DNA of 64,000 bases from the NCBI RefSeq assembly GCF_001278075.1, contig NZ_CP011340.1:124001-188000 (forward strand). Direction: 5' to 3'. Positions 51,842 to 59,651 of the stretch are shown here, in pieces. Below the pieces are notes generated by a model. It was not told where the DNA came from, made no database searches, and saw nothing but the letters and a program-made list of their open reading frames with translations. Positions within the stretch are counted from its first letter, which is position 1; each line of letters starts with the position of its first letter. The DNA is from Streptomyces pristinaespiralis. Lineage in GTDB: Bacteria; Actinomycetota; Actinomycetes; Streptomycetales; Streptomycetaceae. The position numbers and the translations under genes were made by a program.

Positions 51842-52987
51842 TCACGTGCCCAGGCCGAGCATCGAGGCGATGCGGTTGTACTGGATCTCGTTGGTGCCCG
51901 AGTAGATCGTGCCGCCGACCGCGTTGCGCACGCCCTGCTCGAGCCCGTACTCGGACATGTATCCGTGCCCGCCGAAGATCTGCACGGCGGCCAGGGAACT
52001 GGCCACGTTGGCCTGGCTGGTGAGGAGTTTGGCAATGGCCAGGTCGATGGTGACGTTCTCGCCGTCGTCGAGGCGCTGGGCGGTGTCGTACAGCCATTTG
52101 CGGGCTGTCTCCAGGCCGATCTTGGTATCGACGATCTTGTTGGCGATCGATTGGTGGGAGCCGATGGGTTTGCCGAAGGAACGGCGGGTCTTCGCGTACT
52201 CGAGGCAGCGGTCCAGCCGGTGCTGCATCTCGCCCGCGTTGACGACGAAGGAGAACAGGACCTCCCGTTTCATCACGTGGTCGAGGACGATGAACCCGCC
52301 GCCGACCCGGCCGAGGACACGGGTCCTCGGGATCCGGCAGTCGTCGAAGTAGAGCTCGCTCAACGGCGAGGTCCGCAGGCCCATTTTCTTGATCGGCTTT
52401 CCGACGGTGAGGCCGGGGGTGTCGCGGTCCACGAGGAACGCGCTGACACCGAGCGCTCCGCCGTCGGGGCGGGTGCGGGCGTAGACGACGAACACGTCGG
52501 CGACGGGACCGTTGCTGACGAACGTCTTGCTGCCGTTCAGCACGAAGTGGTCGCCGTCGCGTTCGGCGCGGGTGGTCATCGCCATCGCGTCCGAGCCGCC
52601 CTCGGACTCGGTGATGGCGTGGGCGCCGATCGCCTCGCCCGAGGAGATCAGGGGCAGGTACCTCTCTTTCTGTTCGGGCGTGCCGAACCGGGTGAGGGGG
52701 ATGCCGGTGCTGGCCAGGGTGGTGGTCACCGAGAAGTTCAGGCCGGCGTCCTGGCAGTGTTCCCCGAGTCCTTCGAGGACGTACATGGTGGTGAGGAGGG
52801 ACTGGCCGAGGCCGCCGTGTTCCTCCTCGAAGGGCAGGGCGAGGATGCCGGTCTTCTGGATCAGTTTCCACTTGTCCCAGGAGAACGTGGCCTGCTCGTC
52901 CAGTTCTATGTGGTCGGCGCTGAGCGCCTCACCCCACCGTGCCAGACCTTCGCGGAACTCGGTCTGCTCGGTGTTCCATCGGATCAC
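51842..52987 (-). CDS. Acyl-CoA dehydrogenase family protein
   Basis: The 381-residue flavoprotein has the family core: AITESEGGSDAMAMTTRAERDGDHFVLNGSKTFVSNG, LEYAKTRRSFGKPIGSHQSIANK and GGHGYMSEYGLEQGVRNAVGGTIYSGTNEIQYNRIA. The normal YEGT of medium- and short-chain enzymes reads YSGT here, so the usual Glu is missing; a Glu at the isovaleryl-CoA-dehydrogenase-like position (KREVLFSFVV) is present. It may oxidise an ACP- or CoA-bound intermediate or have another role. It is last in the long minus-strand operon, 30 bp after the EctC-like gene. GTG 52987 is the start. Confidence 0.87.
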   Translation of the reverse strand: MIRWNTEQTEFREGLARWGEALSADHIELDEQATFSWDKWKLIQKTGILALPFEEEHGGLGQSLLTTMYVLEGLGEHCQDAGLNFSVTTTLASTGIPLTRFGTPEQKERYLPLISSGEAIGAHAITESEGGSDAMAMTTRAERDGDHFVLNGSKTFVSNGPVADVFVVYARTRPDGGALGVSAFLVDRDTPGLTVGKPIKKMGLRTSPLSELYFDDCRIPRTRVLGRVGGGFIVLDHVMKREVLFSFVVNAGEMQHRLDRCLEYAKTRRSFGKPIGSHQSIANKIVDTKIGLETARKWLYDTAQRLDDGENVTIDLAIAKLLTSQANVASSLAAVQIFGGHGYMSEYGLEQGVRNAVGGTIYSGTNEIQYNRIASMLGLGT

Positions 52988-53017
52988 TGGTTGACCGCCT
53001 TCACGGTTTTCGCGTCA

Positions 53018-53392
53018 TCAGTACGCGGAGGAGACGTGCTCGTCGAGACTGTGGGTCTCGTCGCCGTTGAGCGCCGGGCTGAAGACGCACACGAGCCGCA
53101 GGTCCTCGTGGGGGCTGGCCACCAGGTAGTGGGCGTCGTGCTGGTCGAGCGCGTACATGCGGCCCGGGGTGATGGGGTGGGAGGTGCCGTCGAGCTCGAT
53201 GACCTCTCCGGAGCCGGCGATGCAGTAGCAGGCCTCGAGGTGGTTGCGGTACTCGAGGCGGGACTTGGTGCCGGCCAGGACGACGGTGTCGGTGAGCGAG
53301 TAGCCGACGCCGTCGGAGGCGAGGAGGAATCGGCGGCTGACTCCGTTGCCCCAGTCGACGGTCTTCACGTCCTCGATGTCGCGAATGATCAT
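53018..53392 (-). CDS. EctC-like cupin (ectoine synthase family homologue)
   Basis: The 124-residue protein aligns by eye with L-ectoine synthase: MIIRDIEDVK start, a SRRFLLASDGVGYSLTDTVV strand, EYRNHLEACYCIAGSGEVIELDG, PITPGRMYALDQHDAHYLVA and FSPALNGDETHSLDE. EctC cyclises an N-acetyl-diamine by dehydration. No ectA, ectB or ectD lies nearby, so this copy probably catalyses a different cyclodehydration within the pathway. ATG 53392 is taken over the TTG at 53398. It stands between the TrpD-like and acyl-CoA dehydrogenase genes. Confidence 0.87.
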   Translation of the reverse strand: MIIRDIEDVKTVDWGNGVSRRFLLASDGVGYSLTDTVVLAGTKSRLEYRNHLEACYCIAGSGEVIELDGTSHPITPGRMYALDQHDAHYLVASPHEDLRLVCVFSPALNGDETHSLDEHVSSAY

Positions 53393-53534
53393 GGTCAACT
53401 CCGATCTGGGTCGTGTGCGGCGAGGTGCCGCACGCTGGGAAGGACCCGGGGGTGGCCGGCGGCCACTGCTCGTGTCCCGGCCCCGCGGCCGGCGGCCGGC
53501 GGGGAGGCATGGGGGCGCCGCGGATGCGGCGGGT

Positions 53535-54581
53535 TCATCGGGCGGCGGGTGTGCCCGCCGCCGGGACGGGGCTGCGCGGTGCGGTGCGCAGCCGGTCGGC
53601 CAGGGCGCGGGCGGCGCCCGAGGCGACGGCCTCGCGGGTGGCGGCGAGTGCGCTCGGCCAGTCGCCCGAAGGGCCGGCGGCGAGGACGAGGGCCGCGGCG
53701 TTGAGGCACACGGTGTCGGTGGCGGCGGGGTGGGCGGTGCCGGCGAGGACGGCGAGGAAGTGGTCCGCGGCGTCGGCGGGCGGCACGGGGCGCAGGGCGT
53801 CGAACGTGCCGCCGGGGCCGGTGAGTTCGCCCGGCCGGAGCCGCCGGACGCTGCCGTCGTCGAGGTGGACGGTGTTGTCGGCGAAGCCGAGGAGTTCGTC
53901 GGCGCCCTGGTCGTTGGAGGTCAGCCAGATCCGCCGGCCGGTGAACGTGCGGGCGAGTTCGCGCAGCACGGGCAGCGGCATGGCGGCGCTGACGCCGGTG
54001 ACCTGGGCGGTGACCGGCAGGTCGGCGAGGAAGGGGCCGAGCGCGTTGAGGAAGCGGCCGAACGGTTTCATGCCGAGCGGTGCCACCGTGCGGGCCAGGC
54101 GGGTCAGTTCGGCCGGGTAGACGAACGGGCCGGCGAAGGCGATGCCGTGCTGTTCGAGCATCTGCTCGGTCTGCCGGTAGGAGGCGGTCAGGCGGATCCC
54201 GAGCCGTTCCAGCAGGTCGACGGAGCCGAGGCTGGAGGTGTAGGCGCGGGAGCCGGTCTTGACGACCCGTACGCCGGTGGCCGCGGCGGTGACGGCGGCG
54301 GCGGTGGAGATGTTGAAGGTGGCGGGTCCTCCGCCGGTGCCGACGATGTTGACGGTGCCGGGCCAGGGGCCGGGCGGGGGCGTGGTTCTGCGCTCCCGCA
54401 GGGACTCCAGCAGGGCGTCAAGGGTCTGGTGGCCGGGGAGGCTGGTGGTCAGGGAGGCCAGCAGGGCGACGGCCTGCTCCTTTTCGAGCGTGCCGTCACC
54501 GAGCCGGTCCCACAGTGATCTCCAGGTCTCGCGCTCGGTCACCGGGGCGCCTGCGAGCAGGCCGGTGAGCGCGGGATGCAT
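53535..54581 (-). CDS. TrpD-like (anthranilate phosphoribosyltransferase family) protein, divergent
   Basis: The 348-residue protein keeps the PRPP-binding core of AnPRT: VGTGGGPATFNISTAAAV and DQGADELLGF (the Asp-Glu pair). But the anthranilate-site motifs are changed: KTGSRAYTSSLGSVDLLERLG replaces the usual KHGNRA context (His to Thr, Asn to Ser), and LGMKPFGRFLNALGPF replaces the REL-GxRTIFN block. This points to a PRPP-dependent transfer onto an acceptor other than anthranilate. It starts 2 bp after the ACP stop, so it is tightly linked to the ACP and ligase. Loss of function is also possible, but the PRPP site looks intact. Confidence 0.87.
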   Translation of the reverse strand: MHPALTGLLAGAPVTERETWRSLWDRLGDGTLEKEQAVALLASLTTSLPGHQTLDALLESLRERRTTPPPGPWPGTVNIVGTGGGPATFNISTAAAVTAAATGVRVVKTGSRAYTSSLGSVDLLERLGIRLTASYRQTEQMLEQHGIAFAGPFVYPAELTRLARTVAPLGMKPFGRFLNALGPFLADLPVTAQVTGVSAAMPLPVLRELARTFTGRRIWLTSNDQGADELLGFADNTVHLDDGSVRRLRPGELTGPGGTFDALRPVPPADAADHFLAVLAGTAHPAATDTVCLNAAALVLAAGPSGDWPSALAATREAVASGAARALADRLRTAPRSPVPAAGTPAAR

Positions 54582-54583
54582 GG

Positions 54584-54841
54584 CTAGCTGTTCACCCCCT
54601 GGCGGGCGTCCTCGATGAAGGCGTCGATGGCGCGCACGCTGCGGAAGTTGTCGGGGTCCAGGTCGGCGTCGCCGACGGCGAGCTGGAAGTGGTCCTCGAC
54701 CCAGGCGATGAGCTTGAGCACGCCGAGGGAGTCGATGACGCCGTCGGAGAGCAGGTCGTGGTCGTCGGCAAGCTCGTGGACACCAAGGTCGGGCAGGAAT
54801 TCCTCGATGACGAACTTCTTGATGGTGTCGTTGTGGCTCAT
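54584..54841 (-). CDS. Acyl carrier protein
   Basis: An 85-residue carrier protein: MSHNDTIKKFVIEEFLPDL, with the phosphopantetheine Ser in LLSDGVIDSLGVLKLIAWVEDHF, and an acidic helix III. It would hold an acyl chain for the AMP-ligase, FabF-like ketosynthase, MaoC and oxoamine synthase of the same operon. Its ATG overlaps the ligase stop as ATGA and its stop is two bases from the TrpD-like start, so these genes are translated together. Confidence 0.93.
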   Translation of the reverse strand: MSHNDTIKKFVIEEFLPDLGVHELADDHDLLSDGVIDSLGVLKLIAWVEDHFQLAVGDADLDPDNFRSVRAIDAFIEDARQGVNS

Positions 54842-56172
54842 GACGTCCTTCCTTGGACTGGGATCGGTTCGTGCGGTCGGCCGGGCGCGGCGCGTCCGGC
54901 GCGTCGGGTGGTGGCGGGGGGCCGCCCTGCGGCGGCGGGCCGCCGGACGGCGGGGGCGGGCGTGCCGGTGCGGTGCCGGTTGCCGCGGACGGTGGTCCGG
55001 GTGTCGCCGGCGCGACCGGTCAGGTGGAGCAGGCCGTCGGCGTCGCGGCGGACCAGGTCGCCGGTGCGGAACCAGGTGCGGCCGTCGTCGGCGCCCAGCG
55101 GGTGGGTGGTGAAGGGGTCGCGGTGGGGGGCGCGGCCGAGGTAGCCGGGCGACTGGAAGGGGGTGGAGACGTACAGTTCGCCGGTGCCGGGGCCGTGGAC
55201 GGGTGTGCTGGGGGCGCCGATGAGGAGGGTCCGCACGCCGGGCAGGGGCCGGCCGACGGGGACGGGCGGGAAGACGGTGGCGCTGGTGTCGATCTCGTGG
55301 ACGAGGCTGGGGCTGGTCTCGGTGCAGCCGTAGAGGTTGTGCAGGCGTGCGCCGGGGAGCAGGTGCGGCAGCGCGGCGACGGTGCGGTCGGGCAGGGCGC
55401 GGCCGGTGAACACGACGTGGCGGACGCCGCTGAGGGTGGTGCCGGCGACGCGGGCGGCGTCGGTGAGCGGTGCGTGGAGCGTGGGGCGGGCGGCCACGAG
55501 GTGGATGTCGTGGCGGGTGAGGAGTTCCAGCAGGCCGGCGGCGTCCGCGGCCCGGCCCGGTTCGGCGAGGACGACGGTGGCGCCGGCGGCGAGCGGGGTC
55601 CACAGGTCGAGGAGGCTCGACGCGGCGGCGAGGTGGCCGGTGCCGAGGACGGTGGTGCCGGGGCCGATGCCGAAGCGGCCGGCGGCCCAGGTGGTGAAGC
55701 GGTCCACGGCCGTGCGTGCCAGCGGCACGATCCTGGGCGGTGCGGTGGTGCCGGATGTGGTGAACAGCAGGGCGGGCCGTTCGCCGGCGGGGCGGGGCAG
55801 GGCGTCGGCCGCCGACGGCGGCAGGCGGACGGGGCGTGGTTCGCCGGCGGGGACCAGGACGCGGGCGCAGCCTGCCTGGGCGGCCAGGTCCGCGAGCCGT
55901 CCGGCGGGGGCCGGGGAGGGCAGCAGGAGGGGGCGCTGGGACAGCAGGCCGGCCAGGACGAGGGCGATCGCGGCGGGTGAGGTGCGGGCGAGGACGCCGA
56001 CGGTGTCGTGGGGCGCCGCGCCCAGGACCGCGAGGCGTTCGCGTTCGCGGCCGGCCGCCTCGTACAGGGCGCGGTAGGTGGTGGGTTCGCCGCCGTGGAT
56101 CAGGGCGGTGGCGTCGGGGCGGTGGCGCACCTGGGTGAGGAAGCCGGCGACGAGGCCGGCGGGCGTGTTCAT
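54838..56172 (-). CDS. AMP-forming acyl ligase, C-terminally short
   Basis: The 444-residue protein has the adenylation core: LFTTSGTTAPPRIVPL (A3), NLYGCTETSPSLV (A5) and WFRTGDLV (A7), then GRAGDTRTTVRGNRHRTG where the hinge and small domain begin. The normal C-terminal domain with the catalytic A10 Lys is missing; after the hinge the sequence is about 45 residues of Arg/Pro/Ala. I looked for the missing domain in the other frames and did not see it. The enzyme may still adenylate weakly, need a partner, or only bind. It overlaps the ACP gene (ATGA) and likely loads that ACP. Confidence 0.87.
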   Translation of the reverse strand: MNTPAGLVAGFLTQVRHRPDATALIHGGEPTTYRALYEAAGRERERLAVLGAAPHDTVGVLARTSPAAIALVLAGLLSQRPLLLPSPAPAGRLADLAAQAGCARVLVPAGEPRPVRLPPSAADALPRPAGERPALLFTTSGTTAPPRIVPLARTAVDRFTTWAAGRFGIGPGTTVLGTGHLAAASSLLDLWTPLAAGATVVLAEPGRAADAAGLLELLTRHDIHLVAARPTLHAPLTDAARVAGTTLSGVRHVVFTGRALPDRTVAALPHLLPGARLHNLYGCTETSPSLVHEIDTSATVFPPVPVGRPLPGVRTLLIGAPSTPVHGPGTGELYVSTPFQSPGYLGRAPHRDPFTTHPLGADDGRTWFRTGDLVRRDADGLLHLTGRAGDTRTTVRGNRHRTGTPAPAVRRPAAAGRPPATTRRAGRAAPGRPHEPIPVQGRTS

Positions 56173-56987
56173 CGCAGGTGGGCCCAGCCGCTTTTGACGG
56201 CGGGTCCGCCCGGGGTGCGGCAGGTGAAGCGCACCACGGTGCGGGTGTCGTCGGGCTGGAGGGTGATGTCGAGGGGGACGCCGGGTGCCACGGGGGCGGA
56301 GAAGCGGCCGCCGAGGGCGTGGATGCGGGTGATGTCGCCGTCGGCGTAGCGGTCGGCGATCTCCTCCAGGGCGAGGGCGACCACGCTCATGCCGTGGGCG
56401 ATGACGGTGTCGAAGCCGGCGGCGCGGGCGGCTTCCGCGTCGAGGTGGATGGGGTTGAGGTCGCCGGAGGCGTGGGCGTAGGCGCGGATCGTTTCTTCGG
56501 TGAGGGTGTGGCGGGCGGTGGCCGGTTCGCCGTTCGGGCCGGCCGGGCCGGGGGCGGCGGCCGGGGGGATGTCGCCGAACGGTTCGGTGGCTCTGGCGCC
56601 GAGGAGCAGGGCGTGGGTGGTGAGTTCGGCGAAGGCGGTGCCGTCGTCGCCGGTGAGGCGGCTGCGTACGGCGATGCGGGTGCCGCGGGCCTCGCGGCGG
56701 GCGCCGGTGATGTCGAGCTGGACGGTGACCTGTTCGCGGGGCCGTACGGGCCGCTCGAGGCGGATGTCCTGGCCGAGGTGGACGACGGAGGTGCTCTCCT
56801 CCCCGGCGGTGAGGGCGCGCACGGCCTTGTCGGCGAGGGTGTGGGCGAGGACGAAGGTGTGCACGGGTGAGGCGTCGCGGCTCGCCGCCGGCGGGAGGCC
56901 GGGGCGGACGGCGGTGCGGTAGGCGTCGATCTCGGCGGCGCTCGCGGTGCGTTGCGCGGTGCGGGCGAGGGCGGGGGTCGTCGTCAT
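56169..56987 (-). CDS. MaoC-type (double hot-dog) dehydratase
   Basis: The 272-residue protein contains two hot-dog halves; the C-terminal one has the R-specific hydratase motif YAHASGDLNPIHLDAEAARAAGFDTVIAHGM with catalytic Asp and His. It would dehydrate a 3-hydroxyacyl intermediate, probably on the ACP of this operon, after reduction by the FabG at 62650. Its stop overlaps the AMP-ligase start at 56169-56172 (ATGA). Its ribosome site GGAGG at 56995-56999 lies within the left end of the inserted tnpB element, so that element contributes to expression. Confidence 0.88.
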   Translation of the reverse strand: MTTTPALARTAQRTASAAEIDAYRTAVRPGLPPAASRDASPVHTFVLAHTLADKAVRALTAGEESTSVVHLGQDIRLERPVRPREQVTVQLDITGARREARGTRIAVRSRLTGDDGTAFAELTTHALLLGARATEPFGDIPPAAAPGPAGPNGEPATARHTLTEETIRAYAHASGDLNPIHLDAEAARAAGFDTVIAHGMSVVALALEEIADRYADGDITRIHALGGRFSAPVAPGVPLDITLQPDDTRTVVRFTCRTPGGPAVKSGWAHLR

Positions 56988-56992
56988 CTGGT

Positions 56993-57068
56993 TACCTCCA
57001 TAGACACTCCGCCCTTCGGAGCGGCGGGGAAACGGACTCGTGCAGAGCAGGGCAGGAAGGGACGATTC
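56993..57068. repeat. 75-bp element copy A (left end of the IS, upstream of MaoC)
   Basis: The segment starting TACCTCCATAG, with the CTCCGCCCTTC hairpin arm and a GCAGGGCAGG tail, is about 75 % identical to copy B at 63410-63480. Both copies lie directly before the ribosome site of a minus-strand gene. Confidence 0.7.
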
Positions 57069-58373
57069 ACCACCGGAGCGGATCGTTGCCTGTGGCCAAC
57101 TGCGCGCAGGGGCCCACAAGTTGCAGTGCTAATTTGTGAGATGTGAAGGCCACCCCTGTGAAGCGGGCGTTCAAGTACCGCTTCAGCCCGACCGATGCGC
57201 AGGCAGCCGAGCTGTTGCGCACGTTCGGATGCGTGCGGAAGGTCTACAACATGGCGCTCGCTGCGCGTACTGAGGCGTGGACGCGGCAGCAGCGGGTCAA
57301 CTACAACGCCACGTCGGCGATGCTGACCGCGTGGAAAAAGACCGAGGATCTGGCCTACCTCAACCACGTCTCTTCCGTCCCGCTCCAGCAGTGCCTTCGG
57401 CACCTGCAGGCGGCGTTCAGCAACTTCTTCGCCAAGCGGGCCAGGTACCCGCGTTTCAAGTCCAGGCGAAAGTCCCGCGCCAGTGCCGAGTACACATCCA
57501 GCGCGTTCCGGTTCCGGGACGGGCGGCTGTACCTGGCCAAGATGTCCGAGCCGCTGGACATCTTGTGGTCCCGTCCCCTGCCCCAGGGTGCTCGGCCGTC
57601 CACCGTGACGGTCTCCCGCGACAGTGCTGGACGTTGGTTCGTTTCCATGCTGTGCGAGGACGCGAGCGTCAAGCCGCTCCCGCCGGCGGATGCGGCAGTC
57701 GGGATCGACGCTGGTCTCCATCACCTGGTGACGCTCTCCACCGGTGAGAAGATCTCCAACCCACGGCACGAACGCCGTGACCGTTCCCGTCTCGCCAAGG
57801 CACAGCGGGCACTGTCCCGCAGGTCCAGGGGCAACGGCACCAACCGGGCCAAGGCCCGGCGCAAAGTGGCACGGATTCATGCACAAATTGCGGACCGCCG
57901 CCGTGACGCCCTGCACAAACTGACCACTCGACTCGTGCGCGAAAACCAAACGCTCGTGATCGAGGACCTGACCGTGCGCAACATGGTCAAGAACAGCAGC
58001 CTCGCCCGTGCCATCAGCGATGCGGCCTGGTCCGAGCTGCGCACCATGTTGGAGTACAAGTGTGCCTGGTACGGGCGAAACCTGGTGGCCGTGGACCGCT
58101 GGTTCCCCTCCTCCAGGCTGTGCTCCGACTGCGGCGCCCTGCAGGGCAGGATGCCGCTGAGCGTCCGCACCTGGACGTGTGCCTGCGGCACGACCCATGA
58201 CCGGGACGTGAACGCCGCGAAGAATCTTCTGGCGGCCGGGCTGGCCGTGTCTGTCTGTGGAGCTGGTGTAAGACCTCAACGGGAGACCTCCCGGACGGGG
58301 CAGTCGGCAACGAAGCAGAAACCCTCACAGCGCGAGCCGTGAGAATCCCCTCCTTCAGGAGGGGAGAAGTCAA
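56996..58373 (+). mobile_element. TnpB-only insertion sequence (IS605/IS1341 type) in the biosynthetic operon
   Basis: The element lies between the KS and MaoC genes, opposite to their direction. The proposed left border follows TTAC (56992-56995), and a hairpin (CTCCG/CGGAG, 57008-57022) lies 12 bases in. The right border is a CCCCTCC/GGAGGGG hairpin (58347-58364) followed by AGAAGTCAA, ending in TCAA as in IS608-type ends. It carries only tnpB (57143-58342). The right end supplies the TGA stop of the KS gene (58370-58372, complement), and the left end supplies the MaoC ribosome site. Borders are inferred from known IS605 rules. Confidence 0.65.
57143..58342 (+). CDS. tnpB: TnpB (IS605 OrfB) RNA-guided nuclease-type protein
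   Basis: The 399-residue protein is a complete TnpB: N-terminal KRAFKYRFSPTDAQAAELLRTFGCVRKVYNMALA, RuvC-I Asp in AVGIDAGLHHLVTL, RuvC-II Glu in LVIEDLTVRNMVKNS, a zinc ribbon CSDCGALQ...CACGTTHDRD, and RuvC-III Asp in HDRDVNAAKNLLAAGL. TnpB proteins are guided by an omega RNA encoded at the element's 3' end, which would lie over the end of this gene and the right border. The reading direction is opposite to the host operon. GTG 57143 is the start. Confidence 0.93.
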   Translation: MKATPVKRAFKYRFSPTDAQAAELLRTFGCVRKVYNMALAARTEAWTRQQRVNYNATSAMLTAWKKTEDLAYLNHVSSVPLQQCLRHLQAAFSNFFAKRARYPRFKSRRKSRASAEYTSSAFRFRDGRLYLAKMSEPLDILWSRPLPQGARPSTVTVSRDSAGRWFVSMLCEDASVKPLPPADAAVGIDAGLHHLVTLSTGEKISNPRHERRDRSRLAKAQRALSRRSRGNGTNRAKARRKVARIHAQIADRRRDALHKLTTRLVRENQTLVIEDLTVRNMVKNSSLARAISDAAWSELRTMLEYKCAWYGRNLVAVDRWFPSSRLCSDCGALQGRMPLSVRTWTCACGTTHDRDVNAAKNLLAAGLAVSVCGAGVRPQRETSRTGQSATKQKPSQREP

Positions 58374-59605
58374 ACCGGCGCCACCACCAGGGCGGCGTTG
58401 TGGCCGCCGAAGCCGAACGAGTTCGACAGGGCGGGCCCGGAGGCGATGGTTCGGGGGCGGTGGTGGACCACGTCGATGTCCATTCCTGGCTCCAGGCGGT
58501 GGTGGTTGGCGGTGGGCGGTACCTCGCGTTCGCGCATGGCGAGGACGGCGGCGACGGCCTCGACGGCGCCGGCGGCGCCGATCAGGTGGCCGAGGACGCC
58601 CTTGGGTGCGGTGACCGGCGGGCAGCCGGTGCCGAACACCTTGGCCAGGGCGGCCGCTTCGGCCCGGTCGTTGTGGGGTGTGGAGGTGCCGTGGGCGTTG
58701 ATGTGGGCGATGTCCGCGGGGGTGAGGCCGGCGTCGGCGAGGGCGGCGGTCATGGCGCCGGCGGCGCCGGAGCCGTCGGGCAGCGGCATCGACAGGTGGT
58801 GGGCGTCGCAGGTGGCGCCGTAGCCGGCGACCTCGGCGTAGGGGCGGGCGCCTCTGGCGCGGGCGTCGTCGGCGCGTTCGAGGACGACGAAGCCGGCGCC
58901 CTCCCCCATCACGAAGCCGTCGCGGTCCGCGTCGAAGGGGCGGCTGGCCTGCTCGGGTTCGTCGTTGCGCAGGGACACGGCGTTGAGGTTGCCGAACCCG
59001 GCGAGGGTGACGGGGGTGAGGGTGGACTCGCAGCCGCCGGCGATGACCACGTCGGCGCGGTGGGTCTGCAGCAGCAGCCGGGCCTGGCCGATCGCGTCGG
59101 CGCCGCTGGCGCAGGTGGTGGCGATGGTGGTGGCGGGGCCGGTCCAGGAAAGGCGCATGGCGATCTGGGCGGCGGCCGCGTTGGGCATCGTCATCAGCGG
59201 CATCAGCGGGTTGACGCGGTGCGGGCCGTGTTCGGAGAAGTGGGCGGACTCCAGGTCGCTGGTGGCCCGGCCGCCGACCGCGTTGCCCACCACGACGGCG
59301 GTGCGGTGCGGGTCGGGGGCGGGGGCGCCCGCGTCGCGGTGGGCGGCGAGGGCGGCGGTGGTTCCGTACAGGGCGAACGGGTCCATCCGTCGGGCGTCCT
59401 TGGCGCCGACGAGGCCGACGTCGTCGAGTCCGCTGACGCGGCAGCCGATCCGTACCCGGTGGCGGTCGAGGTCGAGGTGGGTGAGGCGGGCGGCGGTGGA
59501 GCGGCCGGCGCGCAGCGCGGCCCACAGTGCGTCCGGGGTGCAGCCCGCCGGTGTGACCACGCCGATGCCGGTGATCACGACCGGGGGTGGGGTGGAGGTT
59601 GCCAT
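58370..59605 (-). CDS. FabF-like beta-ketoacyl-ACP synthase (KS II type)
   Basis: The 411-residue condensing enzyme has the full triad: Cys in TTCASGADAIGQ, His in NAHGTSTPHND, and His in KGVLGHLIGAAGAVEA. The fold motif FDADRDGFVMGEGAGF and the terminal SNSFGFGGHNAALVV are also present. No chain-length-factor partner is visible. It would extend or prime an acyl chain on the operon's ACP. Its stop codon is provided by the right end of the inserted IS at 58370. It starts 46 bp after the oxoamine synthase. Confidence 0.93.
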   Translation of the reverse strand: MATSTPPPVVITGIGVVTPAGCTPDALWAALRAGRSTAARLTHLDLDRHRVRIGCRVSGLDDVGLVGAKDARRMDPFALYGTTAALAAHRDAGAPAPDPHRTAVVVGNAVGGRATSDLESAHFSEHGPHRVNPLMPLMTMPNAAAAQIAMRLSWTGPATTIATTCASGADAIGQARLLLQTHRADVVIAGGCESTLTPVTLAGFGNLNAVSLRNDEPEQASRPFDADRDGFVMGEGAGFVVLERADDARARGARPYAEVAGYGATCDAHHLSMPLPDGSGAAGAMTAALADAGLTPADIAHINAHGTSTPHNDRAEAAALAKVFGTGCPPVTAPKGVLGHLIGAAGAVEAVAAVLAMREREVPPTANHHRLEPGMDIDVVHHRPRTIASGPALSNSFGFGGHNAALVVAPV

Positions 59606-59651
59606 GGTTGGTTTCCCGTTCCTGTTTCCCTGGGTGTACGGGCCGGCCGGG

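Noticed and set aside
49072..54581. Reading the TrpC/TrpD pair simply as a tryptophan supply module
   Set aside because: Not excluded, but the loss of several active-site and acceptor-site residues in both proteins makes a changed substrate the better reading.
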